A program made the translations under genes and the position numbers. DNA of 32,876 nucleotides from CSBr16-57R1 sp041163265. GTDB lineage: Bacteria > Actinomycetota > Nitriliruptoria > Nitriliruptorales > Nitriliruptoraceae. Below are positions 17,987 to 27,251 of the stretch, piece by piece. Under the pieces are notes generated by a model. It did no database searches, was not told the DNA's origin, and saw nothing but the letters and a program-made list of their open reading frames with translations. Every line of letters starts with the position of its first letter. Within the stretch, counting starts at the first letter, position 1. The DNA is taken from NCBI GenBank assembly GCA_041163265.1, contig JBEARL010000006.1:1-32876 (forward strand). Direction: 5' to 3'.

Positions 17987-19544
17987 GGACCGCGACGCTG
18001 CACCGGCCGGACCGCCGCTCGACGGCGTCGTCTACCAGATCTACCCCCGGTCGTTCCGTGACGCCGACGGCGACGGCGTCGGCGACCTCGCCGGGATGCG
18101 GGCGGGCCTCGACCACCTCGTCCGGCTGGGCGTCGGCGCGGTCTGGTCCTCGCCGTTCTACCGCTCGCCGATGGCGGACTTCGGGTACGACATCAGCGAC
18201 CACTGCGACGTCGACCCGACGTTCGGGACGCTGGCTGACGCCGACGCGCTGATCGCCGACGCGCACGCGCGGGGGCTGCGGGTCTGGCTCGACTGGGTCG
18301 CGAACCACACCTCGGACCGGCACCCGTGGTTCACCGCGTCGCGCTCGTCGCGGGAGGACCCGCACCGCGGCTGGTACGTCTGGCGCGACCCGGCCCCCGA
18401 CGGCGGCCCGCCGAACAACTGGATCCGGCACTTCGCGCCCGAGCCGGCCTGGACGTACGACGACGCGACCGGTCAGTACTACCTCCACCACTTCCTGCCC
18501 GAGCAGCCCGACGTGAACTGGGACGATCCGGGGCTGCGCGAGGCGCAGCTGGACGTGCTGCGGTTCTGGCTGGAGCGCGGCGTCGACGGGTTCCGGGCCG
18601 ACGCGATCGTGCTGATCGGCCAGGACCGCACGTACCCCGACGACCCGCCCGGGACGCCGCCGGACGGCCGCGGCTGGTTCCACTGGCACCCGAGCACGCG
18701 GCGGCATCTCGCCGCGGCCCGGCGCGTGCTGGACGAACACGGCGCGGTGATGATCGGCGAGGCGTTCCTCGAGGACGTCGAGGCGGTCCTCGCGCACGTC
18801 GGCGAGGACGCGCTGCACCTGTCGTTCACGTTCCAGCTGGTGCTGGCCCCGTGGGACGCCGGCGAGTGGGCGCGGCGCATCGCCGAGGTGGACGCGGCCT
18901 TCTCCGCCCGCGGACTCTGGCCGGCCTGGGTGCTGAGCAACCACGACAAGCCGCGTCTCGCCACGCGCGTCGGCTCGCGCGCGCGGGCCCGGGCCGCGCT
19001 CTGCGTGCTGCTGACGCTGCGCGGCGTCCCGACCCTGTACCAGGGCGACGAGCTGGCGCTCGAGGACGCCGAGGTCCCCGCCGACCGCGTCGTCGACCCC
19101 GGCGGCCGCGACGGCTGCCGCGCCCCGCTGCCGTGGACGTCGGAGCCGGGCTGCGGCTGGCCCGATCCCGCCTGGCTGCCGCTGCCGCCGGACGCCGCGG
19201 CGCTCAGCGTCGCCGCGCAGGAGGCGGACGCCGCGTCGGCGCTGCACCTCACGCGTCGCCTGATCGCGCTGCGCACCGCGACGCCGGCGCTGGTCCGCGG
19301 GGCGCAGCTGGTGCTCGGCGCCGCGGACGGGATCCCCGACGGCGTGCTCGGGTGCGAGCGCGTCCTCGACGGCACGCGGATCGTGACGCTCGCCGAGATG
19401 GCCGGCCGCGACGCCGTCCTCCCATCGTTCGCCGCGGGCTGGACGCTCCGCGTGGCGAGCGCCGGCGACGGTTCGGACGAGGGTGCGGCGTTCGACGGGC
19501 GGCTCGCGGCCGACACCGCCGTGGTCATCCAGCGGACGGGCTAG
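17979..19544 (+). CDS. GH13 alpha-glucosidase (oligo-1,6-glucosidase/AglA type)
   Basis: 521 aa, cytoplasmic. It begins VVYQIYPRSFRDADGDGVGD, as in GH13 alpha-glucosidases and trehalose or isomaltose hydrolases. Conserved regions: DWVANHTS (region I), GFRADAI with the nucleophile Asp208, GEAF with the acid/base Glu261, and SNHDKPR with the transition-state Asp323. A C-terminal beta-sandwich closes the protein. It hydrolyses the terminal alpha-glucosyl bond of small sugars such as sucrose, maltose or isomaltose. It is paired with a fructokinase-like gene and lies next to an Agl-type importer, which fits sucrose or other alpha-glucosides. It converges with kgd 40 bp away. Confidence 0.92.
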   Translation: MGEDRDAAPAGPPLDGVVYQIYPRSFRDADGDGVGDLAGMRAGLDHLVRLGVGAVWSSPFYRSPMADFGYDISDHCDVDPTFGTLADADALIADAHARGLRVWLDWVANHTSDRHPWFTASRSSREDPHRGWYVWRDPAPDGGPPNNWIRHFAPEPAWTYDDATGQYYLHHFLPEQPDVNWDDPGLREAQLDVLRFWLERGVDGFRADAIVLIGQDRTYPDDPPGTPPDGRGWFHWHPSTRRHLAAARRVLDEHGAVMIGEAFLEDVEAVLAHVGEDALHLSFTFQLVLAPWDAGEWARRIAEVDAAFSARGLWPAWVLSNHDKPRLATRVGSRARARAALCVLLTLRGVPTLYQGDELALEDAEVPADRVVDPGGRDGCRAPLPWTSEPGCGWPDPAWLPLPPDAAALSVAAQEADAASALHLTRRLIALRTATPALVRGAQLVLGAADGIPDGVLGCERVLDGTRIVTLAEMAGRDAVLPSFAAGWTLRVASAGDGSDEGAAFDGRLAADTAVVIQRTG

Positions 19545-19552
19545 GTGCGGGC

Positions 19553-19581
19553 GTCGGACCGCGGATGCTCCGGCGTCCGAC
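19553..19581. terminator. Hairpin between GH13 and kgd
   Basis: GTCGGAC (19553-19559) pairs with GTCCGAC (19575-19581), with an inner CGGA-TGC-TCCG stem. The structure occupies most of the 40-bp gap between convergent stop codons and could end transcripts from both sides. No U-tract is visible. Confidence 0.5.
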
Positions 19582-19584
19582 CGC

Positions 19585-22500
19585 TCAGGCGCCCAGCGCC
19601 TCCTCGAGCAGCTGCGCCAGCTCCTGCTGGTGCACGATCATCTGGCCCGTCGCCGGCGAGGCCGAGAACGCGCGGCTGACCCGCCGCAGGCGGCGGACGT
19701 CGCCGAGGTCCTCGAGCAGGTTCCAGAGCCGGCCGTCGACGAACGACCACGCCCCCATGTTGCCCGGCTCCTCCTGGACCCAGCGCACGTCGGTCGCGGC
19801 CGGGTAGCGGCGCAGCACGTCCGCGAGCTGCTCCTCGGGGAACGGGTACAGCTGCTCGACGCGGACCACGGGGACGTCGGCGTCGCGGCGGTCGCGGTCC
19901 TCCATCAGGTCGTACGCGACCTTGCCGGTGCAGACGAGCACGCGGCTCACGGCGTCGGCGCGGTCGGCCCGCGCACCGCCGGGCAGGAACGCCGGGTCGT
20001 CGAGGACCTCGCGGAACGAGCCGGACGCCAGCTCGTCGATGTGCGACACGGTGGCCGGCGAGCGCAGCAGCGACTTCGGCGTGAAGACGACCAGCGGCTT
20101 GCGCTCGTCGCGCCGGACCTGGCGACGAAGGACGTGGAAGAGCTGCGCGGCGGTCGTCGCGTCGACGACCTGGATGTTGTCCTCGGCGCAGAGCGTCAGG
20201 AACCGCTCCATGCGGGCCGACGAGTGCTCGGGGCCCTGACCCTCGAAGCCGTGGGGCAGCAGCATGACCAGGCCCGAGCGCTGGCCCCACTTGTCCTCGG
20301 CCGCGACGATGAACTGGTCGATGACGATCTGGGCGCCGTTCGAGAAGTCGCCGAACTGGGCCTCCCAGCAGACCAGCGCGTCCGGCCGCTCGACCGAGTA
20401 GCCGTACTCGAAGCCCAGCGCCGCGTACTCGCTCAGCGGCGAGTCGTGCACGAACCACTTGGCGTCGCCGGTCGCGACGGCGGCCAGCGGCACGTGCTCG
20501 GCCCCGTCGCGGAAGTCGACGACGACCGCGTGGCGGTGCGAGAAGGTGCCGCGGCGCGAGTCCTGCCCGGCCAGGCGGACCGTGGTCCCCTCGGCCAGCA
20601 GCGTCCCGAACGCCAACGCCTCGCCGAGCGCCCAGTCGACCTCACCGGCGGCGAACCGCTCCTCGGCCCGCTGGAGGATCCGGTCGAGCTTGGGGTGGCG
20701 GCGGAAGCCCTCCGGCACCGCGAAGTGGGCGGCCGCGACGCGTCCGAGGAGCTCCCGGTCCGCGCCGGTCTCGACGGCCGGCAGGACACCGCGCTCGACC
20801 GGCGGACGGGCGATCGGCGCCTCCGGCGGGTTCGCGTCCTTCGCCGCGGCGAACGACCGCTCGAGGCGGTCCTGGAAGTCGCGGAGCGCCTCCTCGGCGT
20901 CCTCGGCGGTGAGGTCGCGGTTGCGGACCAGCCGCTCGGTGTAGAGGCGGCGGACCGAGCGACGCTCCTCGATCAGGGCGTACATGCGCGGCTGGGTGAA
21001 GGACGGGTCGTCGGCCTCGTTGTGGCCGTGGCGGCGGTAGCAGACGAGGTCGATGACGATGTCGCGGTGGAAGCGCTGGCGGTACTCGAACGCCAGGCGC
21101 GCCACGCGGACGACGGCCTCGGGGTCGTCACCGTTCACGTGGAGGATCGGCGCCTGCACGGCCTTCGCGACGTCGGTCGCGTAGTGCGAGGACCGCGACG
21201 AGTCGGGCGAGGTGGTGAAGCCGACCTGGTTGTTCACGACGACGTGGACGGTGCCGCCCGTCCGGTACCCGCGCAGCTGCGAGAGGTGGAGCGTCTCGAA
21301 CACGACGCCCTGCCCCGCGAACGCCGCGTCGCCGTGGATCAGGAGCGGCAGGACCGGGAACTCGCCGGTGTCGCCGAGGTCGTACCGGTCCTGCATCGCA
21401 CGGGCGATGCCCTCGACGACCGGGTCGACCGCCTCGAGGTGCGACGGGTTCGGCGGCAGGTGGAGCGCGACGCGACCGCCGCGGCGCGAGACGTACTCGC
21501 CGTGGGCGCCGAGGTGGTACTTCACGTCGCCCGAGCCCTGCACCGTGTCGGGCGCGACCTGGCCCTCGAACTCGCCGAAGATCTGGGTGTGCGACTTCCC
21601 GAGGATGTTCGAGAGCACGTTGAGGCGGCCGCGGTGGGCCATGCCGAGCACGACGTCGCGGACGCCCTCGTCCGCGGCCCGCTCGCAGACCGCGTCGAGC
21701 AGCGGGATGAGCGACTCGGCGCCCTCGAGGCCGAACCGCTTCTGCCCGACGTACTTCGTGTGGAGGAACGTCTCGAACGCCTCGGCGGCGTTCAGGCGCC
21801 CGAGGATCCAGCGGTGCTCCTCGACGCTGAGGGTGCGGTCCTCGCCCTCGAGCCGCTCGCGCAGCCACCGCTTCTCCTCGGGGTCGAGGACGTGGCCGAA
21901 CTCGACGCCGACCGACCGGCAGTACGCGTCGCGCAGCACCGAGAGGATCTGCCCGAGCTGCATCCGGACCGGCGCCCGGCCGGCGAGGTCGACGACGAAC
22001 TCGCGCTCGAGGTCCCAGATCGAGAGCCCGTAGGACGTCGGGTCGAGCTCGGAGTGCATCCGCGGCGGCTGCTGGCGCAGCGGGTCGAGGTCCGCGATGA
22101 GGTGGCCGCGGACCCGGTAGGCGTTGACCAGCTGGCTGACCCGCAGCTGCTTCGCGAGCTGCCCGTCCTCGTCGCCGGCGGCCGGCGACTCGTCGGTCCG
22201 CCACCGTGCCGGCTCGTAGGGCAGGCCGAGGGCGCGGAACACCTCGTCGTAGAAGTCGTGGTCGCCGGTCAGCAGCTCGTTGACGCGCTGCAGGAACCGG
22301 CCGGACTCGGCGCCCTGGATGACGCGATGGTCGTAGGTGGACGTCAGCGTGACCGAGCGGCCGATGCCGAGGTCGGCGACCATGCGCGGGTCGGCGGCCT
22401 GGAACGCGGCGGGCAGCGCGATCGACCCGACGCCGAGGATCGCCGACTGGCCCGGCATCAGGCGCGGGACCGAGAGCACGGTCCCGATCGTGCCCGGGTT

Positions 22501-23217
22501 CGTGACCGTCAGCGTCGCGCCCGCGAGCATCGCCGGGTCGAGGTCCTTCGCGCGGACGCGGCGGATCAGTTCCTCGTAGGCGGCGAGGAACTCGGCGAAG
22601 TCCATCGCGAGGACGTCGCGCAGCACCGGGACCAGCAGCGTCCGACCGCCGTCACCGTCGGGCAGGTCGACCGCGATGCCGAGCCCGACCGGCCCGCCCT
22701 CGAGGAGGGCCGGCTTCCCGTCGACCTCCGTGTAGCGCCGCGCCATCGCCGGGACGTCGTCGAGGGCGCGGACCATCGCGTACGCGATGAGGTGGGTGAA
22801 CGAGACCCTCCCGGCGTCGATGCGGGCGAGGTAGTTGTTCACGATGCGGCGGTTGACCTCGAGCAGCTTCGCCGGCACCTCGCGCACCGACGTCGCGGTC
22901 GGGACCTCGAGCGAGCGCGACATGTTGTCGGCGATGCGGGCCGCGGTGCCCCGGAGGCGCCGCGGTGCGGGGCCGTCGGGGGCGATCTCGGCGACCGCCG
23001 CGGGGCGCGCGGGCGAGGACGACGCGACCGACGCATGACCGTTCCCGCCGTGCCCGTTCCCGGCGTGACCGTTCCCGGCGCCTGGCGCGCGGGCGGCGAG
23101 GACGGCGCGCCACTCCTCGGGGACCGACGAGGGGTCGCGCTCGAGTCGCTCCTGCATCTCCGCGACCAGCCAGTCGTTGGCGGCGGAGGGGCGCGGTCCG
23201 GACGCGTGGGCGGCCAT
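19585..23217 (-). CDS. kgd: Multifunctional 2-oxoglutarate metabolism enzyme (E2/E1 fusion)
   Basis: 1210 aa from ATG 23217, close to the about 1230 aa of mycobacterial Kgd. Residues 13-40 (ANDWLVAEMQERLERDPSSV) are the short N-terminal E1 peptide; 47-61 is a Gly-Asn-His linker; 85 to about 330 is an E2 succinyltransferase domain without lipoyl domain, with His297 in TYDHRVIQG; the rest is a thiamine-diphosphate E1 (GLGMAHRGRLNVL-like and GDAAFAGQG segments, then VVNNQVGFTT). It decarboxylates 2-oxoglutarate in the TCA cycle and, with E2p and Lpd, makes succinyl-CoA. An in-frame ATG at 23367 would add 50 low-complexity residues but overlaps the start of the divergent gene, so it is rejected. 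Confidence 0.96.
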   Translation of the reverse strand: MAAHASGPRPSAANDWLVAEMQERLERDPSSVPEEWRAVLAARAPGAGNGHAGNGHGGNGHASVASSSPARPAAVAEIAPDGPAPRRLRGTAARIADNMSRSLEVPTATSVREVPAKLLEVNRRIVNNYLARIDAGRVSFTHLIAYAMVRALDDVPAMARRYTEVDGKPALLEGGPVGLGIAVDLPDGDGGRTLLVPVLRDVLAMDFAEFLAAYEELIRRVRAKDLDPAMLAGATLTVTNPGTIGTVLSVPRLMPGQSAILGVGSIALPAAFQAADPRMVADLGIGRSVTLTSTYDHRVIQGAESGRFLQRVNELLTGDHDFYDEVFRALGLPYEPARWRTDESPAAGDEDGQLAKQLRVSQLVNAYRVRGHLIADLDPLRQQPPRMHSELDPTSYGLSIWDLEREFVVDLAGRAPVRMQLGQILSVLRDAYCRSVGVEFGHVLDPEEKRWLRERLEGEDRTLSVEEHRWILGRLNAAEAFETFLHTKYVGQKRFGLEGAESLIPLLDAVCERAADEGVRDVVLGMAHRGRLNVLSNILGKSHTQIFGEFEGQVAPDTVQGSGDVKYHLGAHGEYVSRRGGRVALHLPPNPSHLEAVDPVVEGIARAMQDRYDLGDTGEFPVLPLLIHGDAAFAGQGVVFETLHLSQLRGYRTGGTVHVVVNNQVGFTTSPDSSRSSHYATDVAKAVQAPILHVNGDDPEAVVRVARLAFEYRQRFHRDIVIDLVCYRRHGHNEADDPSFTQPRMYALIEERRSVRRLYTERLVRNRDLTAEDAEEALRDFQDRLERSFAAAKDANPPEAPIARPPVERGVLPAVETGADRELLGRVAAAHFAVPEGFRRHPKLDRILQRAEERFAAGEVDWALGEALAFGTLLAEGTTVRLAGQDSRRGTFSHRHAVVVDFRDGAEHVPLAAVATGDAKWFVHDSPLSEYAALGFEYGYSVERPDALVCWEAQFGDFSNGAQIVIDQFIVAAEDKWGQRSGLVMLLPHGFEGQGPEHSSARMERFLTLCAEDNIQVVDATTAAQLFHVLRRQVRRDERKPLVVFTPKSLLRSPATVSHIDELASGSFREVLDDPAFLPGGARADRADAVSRVLVCTGKVAYDLMEDRDRRDADVPVVRVEQLYPFPEEQLADVLRRYPAATDVRWVQEEPGNMGAWSFVDGRLWNLLEDLGDVRRLRRVSRAFSASPATGQMIVHQQELAQLLEEALGA

Positions 23218-23289
23218 CTCGTCCTCGGGTGCGGCGGCCTCGGGTGCGGCGGCGGAGGCGGGGGCGGCGCGACGTCCGCGCGGGGTCGC

Positions 23290-23295
23290 AGGGTA
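23290..23295 (-). promoter_or_regulatory. Candidate -10 element of kgd
   Basis: The minus strand reads TACCCT, a TAnnnT hexamer, about 73 nt before the chosen ATG; the leader would be about 66 nt. The remainder of the 148-bp divergent gap is G+C-rich with no clear operator. Confidence 0.35.
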
Positions 23296-23351
23296 CTCAC
23301 GGACGGCGGACGGGGACCGGCCGGCCACCCCGGCGCCGGGGGCGCCGGACC

Positions 23352-23357
23352 TACGCT
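23352..23357 (+). promoter_or_regulatory. -10 element of a leaderless gene (DUF4349)
   Basis: TACGCT ends 8 nt before the ATG at 23366 and there is no Shine-Dalgarno sequence between, so the predicted start of transcription is at or next to the A of the start codon. Confidence 0.5.
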
Positions 23358-23365
23358 CCCGCGCC

Positions 23366-24328
23366 ATGGAGACCTCCCCCGCCCCCGGCCGCTCCCGCCG
23401 CCTCCCCCGCGCCGCCGCCGCGCTCGCGCTCGGCCTCCTCCTCGCCGCCTGCGGTGGCGACGACGCCGCGGAGGAGTCCGCCGACTGGGGCGCCGTCGAG
23501 TCCATGCCGGCCCCGATGGCGGAGCCCGCCATCGCCGGGGACATGGCCGTCGAGCGGGCCGCCGGCGACGCGGGCGTCACGATGGGCGCCCCGGTCGACC
23601 CGGGCGTCGCGATCGACGGCCGGTCGGTGATCCGCAACGCCTACCTCGACCTCGTCGTCGACGACGGCGCCGCCGCGGTCGACGCCGCGGTGGCCGTCGC
23701 CGAGCGGGCCGGCGGGTACGTCGCCGGCACCTACCTCTCCCGGGGCGAGGACGGCACCGTCTCGGGCAGCCTGACCCTGCGCGTCCCCGCGGACCGCCTG
23801 GACGCCGTCGTCGACGAGCTCGACGCCCTGGCGCGGTCGGTCCCGACCCGCAGCGTCGACGAGTACGACGTCACCGACCAGCTGACCGACCTCGACGCGC
23901 GGCTCACGAACCTCCGCGCCTACGAGGCCGAGCTCCGCGCCCTGCTGACCGAGGTCCGCGAGGCCGGCGGCGACGTCGAGGGCCTCGTCGCCGTCGCCGA
24001 CCGCCTCAACCAGGTCCGGACCGAGATCGACATGACCGAGGGCTGGCGCCGCCAGCTGACCGACCAGGTCGCGCTCTCGACCGTGACCGTCGGCATCACC
24101 CAGGCCAGCGCGACCACGCCGGTCGCCGGGGGCTGGGACCTGCCGGGCGTGCTCCGCGACGCGGTCGCGGCGCTGGTCACCGTCGGGCGGTGGCTCGTCA
24201 TCGGCGCGGTCTGGGCCGTCATCGTGGTGCTGCCCGTGGCGCTCGTCCTCTGGGCGGTGCGACGGGGCTGGCGGGCGCGCCGCGCCCGGCGCCACCGCGC
24301 GCGCGGCGCCGCGCCGACGGGGGCCTGA
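23366..24328 (+). CDS. DUF4349 lipoprotein with C-terminal membrane segment
   Basis: 320 aa. The signal peptide ends in LLLAAC with the lipidated Cys at about residue 29; a low-complexity linker follows. Residues 88-255 match DUF4349: IRNAYLDLVV, a YVAGTYLSRGEDG strand pair, then the helical segment around YDVTDQLTDLDARLTNLRAY, which should form a coiled coil, and LSTVTVGIT. A membrane segment near 275-300 ends in a strongly basic cytoplasmic tail (RRGWRARRARRHRAR). So the protein would be held by both lipid and helix. The function of DUF4349 is not known; an envelope role is likely. The start at 23366 is supported by the -10 element at leaderless distance. Confidence 0.88.
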   Translation: METSPAPGRSRRLPRAAAALALGLLLAACGGDDAAEESADWGAVESMPAPMAEPAIAGDMAVERAAGDAGVTMGAPVDPGVAIDGRSVIRNAYLDLVVDDGAAAVDAAVAVAERAGGYVAGTYLSRGEDGTVSGSLTLRVPADRLDAVVDELDALARSVPTRSVDEYDVTDQLTDLDARLTNLRAYEAELRALLTEVREAGGDVEGLVAVADRLNQVRTEIDMTEGWRRQLTDQVALSTVTVGITQASATTPVAGGWDLPGVLRDAVAALVTVGRWLVIGAVWAVIVVLPVALVLWAVRRGWRARRARRHRARGAAPTGA

Positions 24329-24359
24329 GCGCCACCGTCCCCGGGCCACCGGCTCCCGG

Positions 24360-24518
24360 CTAGGCCGGCACGACGGTCAGCGAGAACAGCACCAGCGACG
24401 CGAGCCCCATCGCGAGCATGCCCGCCGGCGCCCACGTCCAGCCGCGGCTCCAGGGCCACAGCGGCGCGACGAACAGCGTGAGGGCCGCGAGGACCGCGAC
24501 CTGCCAGGTGGGGATCAC
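24360..24518 (-). CDS. 52-aa two-helix membrane peptide after copA
   Basis: GTG start at 24518 overlapping the copA TGA as GTGA, with GAGGAGG just upstream; stop TAG at 24360. Nearly the whole product is hydrophobic: helix one around TWQVAVLAALTLFVAPLW, a short WSRGWTWAP turn, helix two around GMLAMGLASLVLFSLTVV. Coupled translation with the copper ATPase suggests an accessory subunit or assembly factor, but I know no family. It is easily missed because an upstream in-frame ATG would make a longer false reading over copA. Confidence 0.65.
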   Translation of the reverse strand: MIPTWQVAVLAALTLFVAPLWPWSRGWTWAPAGMLAMGLASLVLFSLTVVPA

Positions 24519-27250
24519 GGGACCTCCTCGGGAGCGGGGAGCAGTTCGGCGGTCGCGTCGCGCAGGTCGTCGTGCAGCCGCAGCCGGAGCAGCGCGTCGG
24601 GGTCGTCGGGCGCCGTCCACGTCAGGCGGACCGTCGTGCCGGCCGGGACGACCGTCCCGACCGCGTCGCGGCCGTGGTCCATCGCCGCGCCGTCGGCCGC
24701 CGCGCGCATCAGCGCGAGGTCGACGACGTCGACGAGGTGGAACGACGTGGTCGCGTCGGCGTCGAGGACGAACGTGACGCGCTCGCCGGGCGCGACCGCG
24801 ACGACCGCGGGCAGGACGCCCTCGGCGGTCAGCGCGACCGGGACCGGTCGGCCCGGGAGCAGGCTGCGCTGGAACGCCGCGGCGGTCGCGACGACACCGG
24901 CGACGGCGGCCGCCGTGACCAGCGCCACGGCCGCGCGCTCGACGCGCTCGCGCGTCGTCGGGGGGAGGTCGCGCGCGCCGCGGAACCGGCGCAGCCGCAG
25001 CGAGTTCGTCACGACGAACACGCTCGAGAACCCCATCGCGGCCGCGGCCACCATCGGGTTCAGCAGCCCCGCGGCCGCGAGCGGGATCGCGAGCGCGTTG
25101 TAGCCGAAGGCCCAGACGAGGTTCCCGCGGATCGTGCCGAGGGTCCGCCGCGCCAGCGCGACGGCGTCGGGGACGGCGCGCGGGTCGTCGGTCACCAGCG
25201 TCACGTCGCCGGCCTCGATCGCGACGTCGGTCCCGCCGCCCATCGCGATGCCGAGGTCGGCCCGGGCGAGGGCCGGGGCGTCGTTGATGCCGTCCCCGAC
25301 CATGGCGACGACGCGGCCCTCGTCCTGGAGGCCGCGGACGACGGCCTCCTTCCCGGCCGGGAGCACCCCTGCGACGACGTCGGGGATGCCGAGCTCGGTG
25401 GCGACGGCCCGCGCGGTCGCCTCGCGGTCGCCCGTCAGCAGCACCGTGCGCAGGCCCATGCGGTGCAGCGCCGCGACGGCCGCGGCCGCGCCCGGCTTCG
25501 GCGCGTCGGCGAGCGCCAGCACCAGGACGGCGTCCGGCGGCAGGCCGGGACCGCGGACCACGGCGGCGACCGCGGTCCGACCGGCCGCGGCCTCGCGGTC
25601 GACCTCGGCCGCCAGCCCCGCCGGCAGCGCCGCGCCGCGCTCGGCGAGCAGCTCGGGCCGACCGACCAGCACGTGCAGCTCGGCGCCGTCGACCGTCACC
25701 GTCGCCTCGACGCCGAGGCCCGGGAGCGCGGTGAACGCGCCGAGCGCGACCTCGGACGTCCCGCCGGACCCGAGCCCCGGCAGGCCCGGCAGGCCCGGCA
25801 GGTCGCGGGCGACGGCCCGGGCGATCGGGTGCTCCGACGCACCCTCGGCCGCCGCGACCGCGGCCCGGACGACGGCGAGGGCCACCGGGTCGGCGGCCAG
25901 CGCCGGCGCCGCGTGGGCCGCGACCAGCCGCATCCGGCCCTCGGTCAGCGTCCCGGTCTTGTCGAGCACGACCGTGTCGACCCGGCCGCTGGTCTCGAGG
26001 GCCTCGACGCCGCGGACGACGACGCCGAGCGACGCCCCGCGGCCGACGCCGACCATCACCGCCGTCGGCGTCGCGAGGCCGAGGGCGCAGGGGCAGGCGA
26101 TGACGAGGACGGCGACGGCCCGCGTCAGGGCCCCCGCGGGATCGCCGCCGGCCCAGCCGGCCGCGAGGACCCCGAGCGCGACCAGCAGCACGACCGGTAC
26201 GAACCAGGCCGTGACGCGGTCGACGAGGGCCTGCACCGGCGCGCGACCACCCTGGGCCTGCGCGACGAGGTCGACGATCTGCGCGAGCACCGTGTCCGCG
26301 CCGACGGCCCGGGCGGCGACGACGAGCCGGCCGGCGCCGTTCACCGTGCCACCGACCACCTCGTCCCCGGGCCCGACCTCGACGGGCACCGGTTCACCGG
26401 TCAGCATCGACGTGTCGAGCGTCGAGCGGCCCTCGACGACGACCGCGTCGACCGGCAGCCGGGCGCCGGGACGGATCACGACCAGGTCGCCCACGACCAG
26501 CTCGGCGACGGGGACCTCCCGGCCGTCGGCGAGCTCGGCGGTGCGCGGTCCGAGCTCGAGCAGGCGGGCGATGGCCCGCGACGAGCGACCCTTCGCGCGG
26601 TGCTCGAACCACCGCCCGAGGAGGATCAGCGTCACGATCGCGGCGGCGGTCTCGAGGTAGACCTCGGGCAGCCCGGTCACCGCCAGCCGCATGCCGCCGT
26701 GCAGCTCGGCCGCGTCCAGCACGACGAGCGCCCAGACCGACCAGCCCCAGGCGGTCAGCGTCCCGATCGAGACCAGCGTGTCCATCGTGACGCCGCCGTG
26801 GCGCAGGTTCACCGCGGCGTTGCGGTGGAACTCCCATCCGGCGCCGAGCACGACCGGCGTCGTCAGGACCAGCGCGAGCCACTGCCAGCCGTCGAACATC
26901 AGCGCCGGCACCATCGAGACGAGCAGCGTCGGGACCGTCAGCGCGCCGGCGAGCGCGAGGCGCCGACCGAGCCGTCGCCCGCGGCGGGCGTGCATCGCGG
27001 CGTCGTCGGGGACCTCGGGCACGGCGTACCCGACCCGCTCGATGGCGGCGCGGAGCGCGTCGCCGTCGGTCACCGCCGGGTCGTAGGTGACGGCCGCCCG
27101 GTGGGTCGCGAAGTTGACCGTCGCGTCGGCGACGCCGTCGACCTTCCCGAGCGCCCGGCCGACGCGGGCCGAGCAGGACGCGCAGGTCATCCCCTCGACG
27201 GGGATGACGACGCGGACCGTCCCCGGCGGCGCGGCGGTCGGGCCCGGCAT
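24515..27250 (-). CDS. copA: Copper-exporting P1B-type ATPase with C-terminal cupredoxin-like extension
   Basis: 911 aa. One N-terminal heavy-metal domain with MTCASC (Cys23, Cys26); actuator TGEP near 284; membrane CPC at 386-388; phosphorylated Asp430 in DKTGTLTEG; SEHPIA; GDGINDAPALARAD. The motifs YNALAIP and MGFSSV in the last two helices fit Cu(I) specificity. Standard CopA ends soon after; here residues 770-790 add another membrane helix and about 120 residues follow, with a cupredoxin-like beta pattern (VAPGERVTFVLDADATTSFH, then VVPAGTTVRLTWTAPDDPDA) and His/Met residues in SFHLVD and AAMDHGRD. This tail should lie outside the membrane. It is cotranscribed with a rhodanese (1 nt gap) and a 52-aa peptide. 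Confidence 0.93.
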   Translation of the reverse strand: MPGPTAAPPGTVRVVIPVEGMTCASCSARVGRALGKVDGVADATVNFATHRAAVTYDPAVTDGDALRAAIERVGYAVPEVPDDAAMHARRGRRLGRRLALAGALTVPTLLVSMVPALMFDGWQWLALVLTTPVVLGAGWEFHRNAAVNLRHGGVTMDTLVSIGTLTAWGWSVWALVVLDAAELHGGMRLAVTGLPEVYLETAAAIVTLILLGRWFEHRAKGRSSRAIARLLELGPRTAELADGREVPVAELVVGDLVVIRPGARLPVDAVVVEGRSTLDTSMLTGEPVPVEVGPGDEVVGGTVNGAGRLVVAARAVGADTVLAQIVDLVAQAQGGRAPVQALVDRVTAWFVPVVLLVALGVLAAGWAGGDPAGALTRAVAVLVIACPCALGLATPTAVMVGVGRGASLGVVVRGVEALETSGRVDTVVLDKTGTLTEGRMRLVAAHAAPALAADPVALAVVRAAVAAAEGASEHPIARAVARDLPGLPGLPGLGSGGTSEVALGAFTALPGLGVEATVTVDGAELHVLVGRPELLAERGAALPAGLAAEVDREAAAGRTAVAAVVRGPGLPPDAVLVLALADAPKPGAAAAVAALHRMGLRTVLLTGDREATARAVATELGIPDVVAGVLPAGKEAVVRGLQDEGRVVAMVGDGINDAPALARADLGIAMGGGTDVAIEAGDVTLVTDDPRAVPDAVALARRTLGTIRGNLVWAFGYNALAIPLAAAGLLNPMVAAAAMGFSSVFVVTNSLRLRRFRGARDLPPTTRERVERAAVALVTAAAVAGVVATAAAFQRSLLPGRPVPVALTAEGVLPAVVAVAPGERVTFVLDADATTSFHLVDVVDLALMRAAADGAAMDHGRDAVGTVVPAGTTVRLTWTAPDDPDALLRLRLHDDLRDATAELLPAPEEVP

Positions 27251-27251
27251 C

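Noticed and set aside
23218..23367. Longer kgd start at the ATG on the minus strand at 23367
   Set aside because: It would overlap the start codon of the divergent DUF4349 gene, the added residues are low-complexity, and starting at 23217 gives the normal Kgd length.
19483..24363. Plus-strand open frame of 1626 codons
   Set aside because: Antisense to kgd over nearly its whole length; the product lacks any recognisable domain, while kgd has full E1 and E2 motifs.
25781..25798. Short direct repeats in copA encoding Leu-Pro-Gly units
   Set aside because: Two adjacent 9-bp copies in a loop of the nucleotide-binding domain; ordinary slippage within a coding region, no sign of a separate element.
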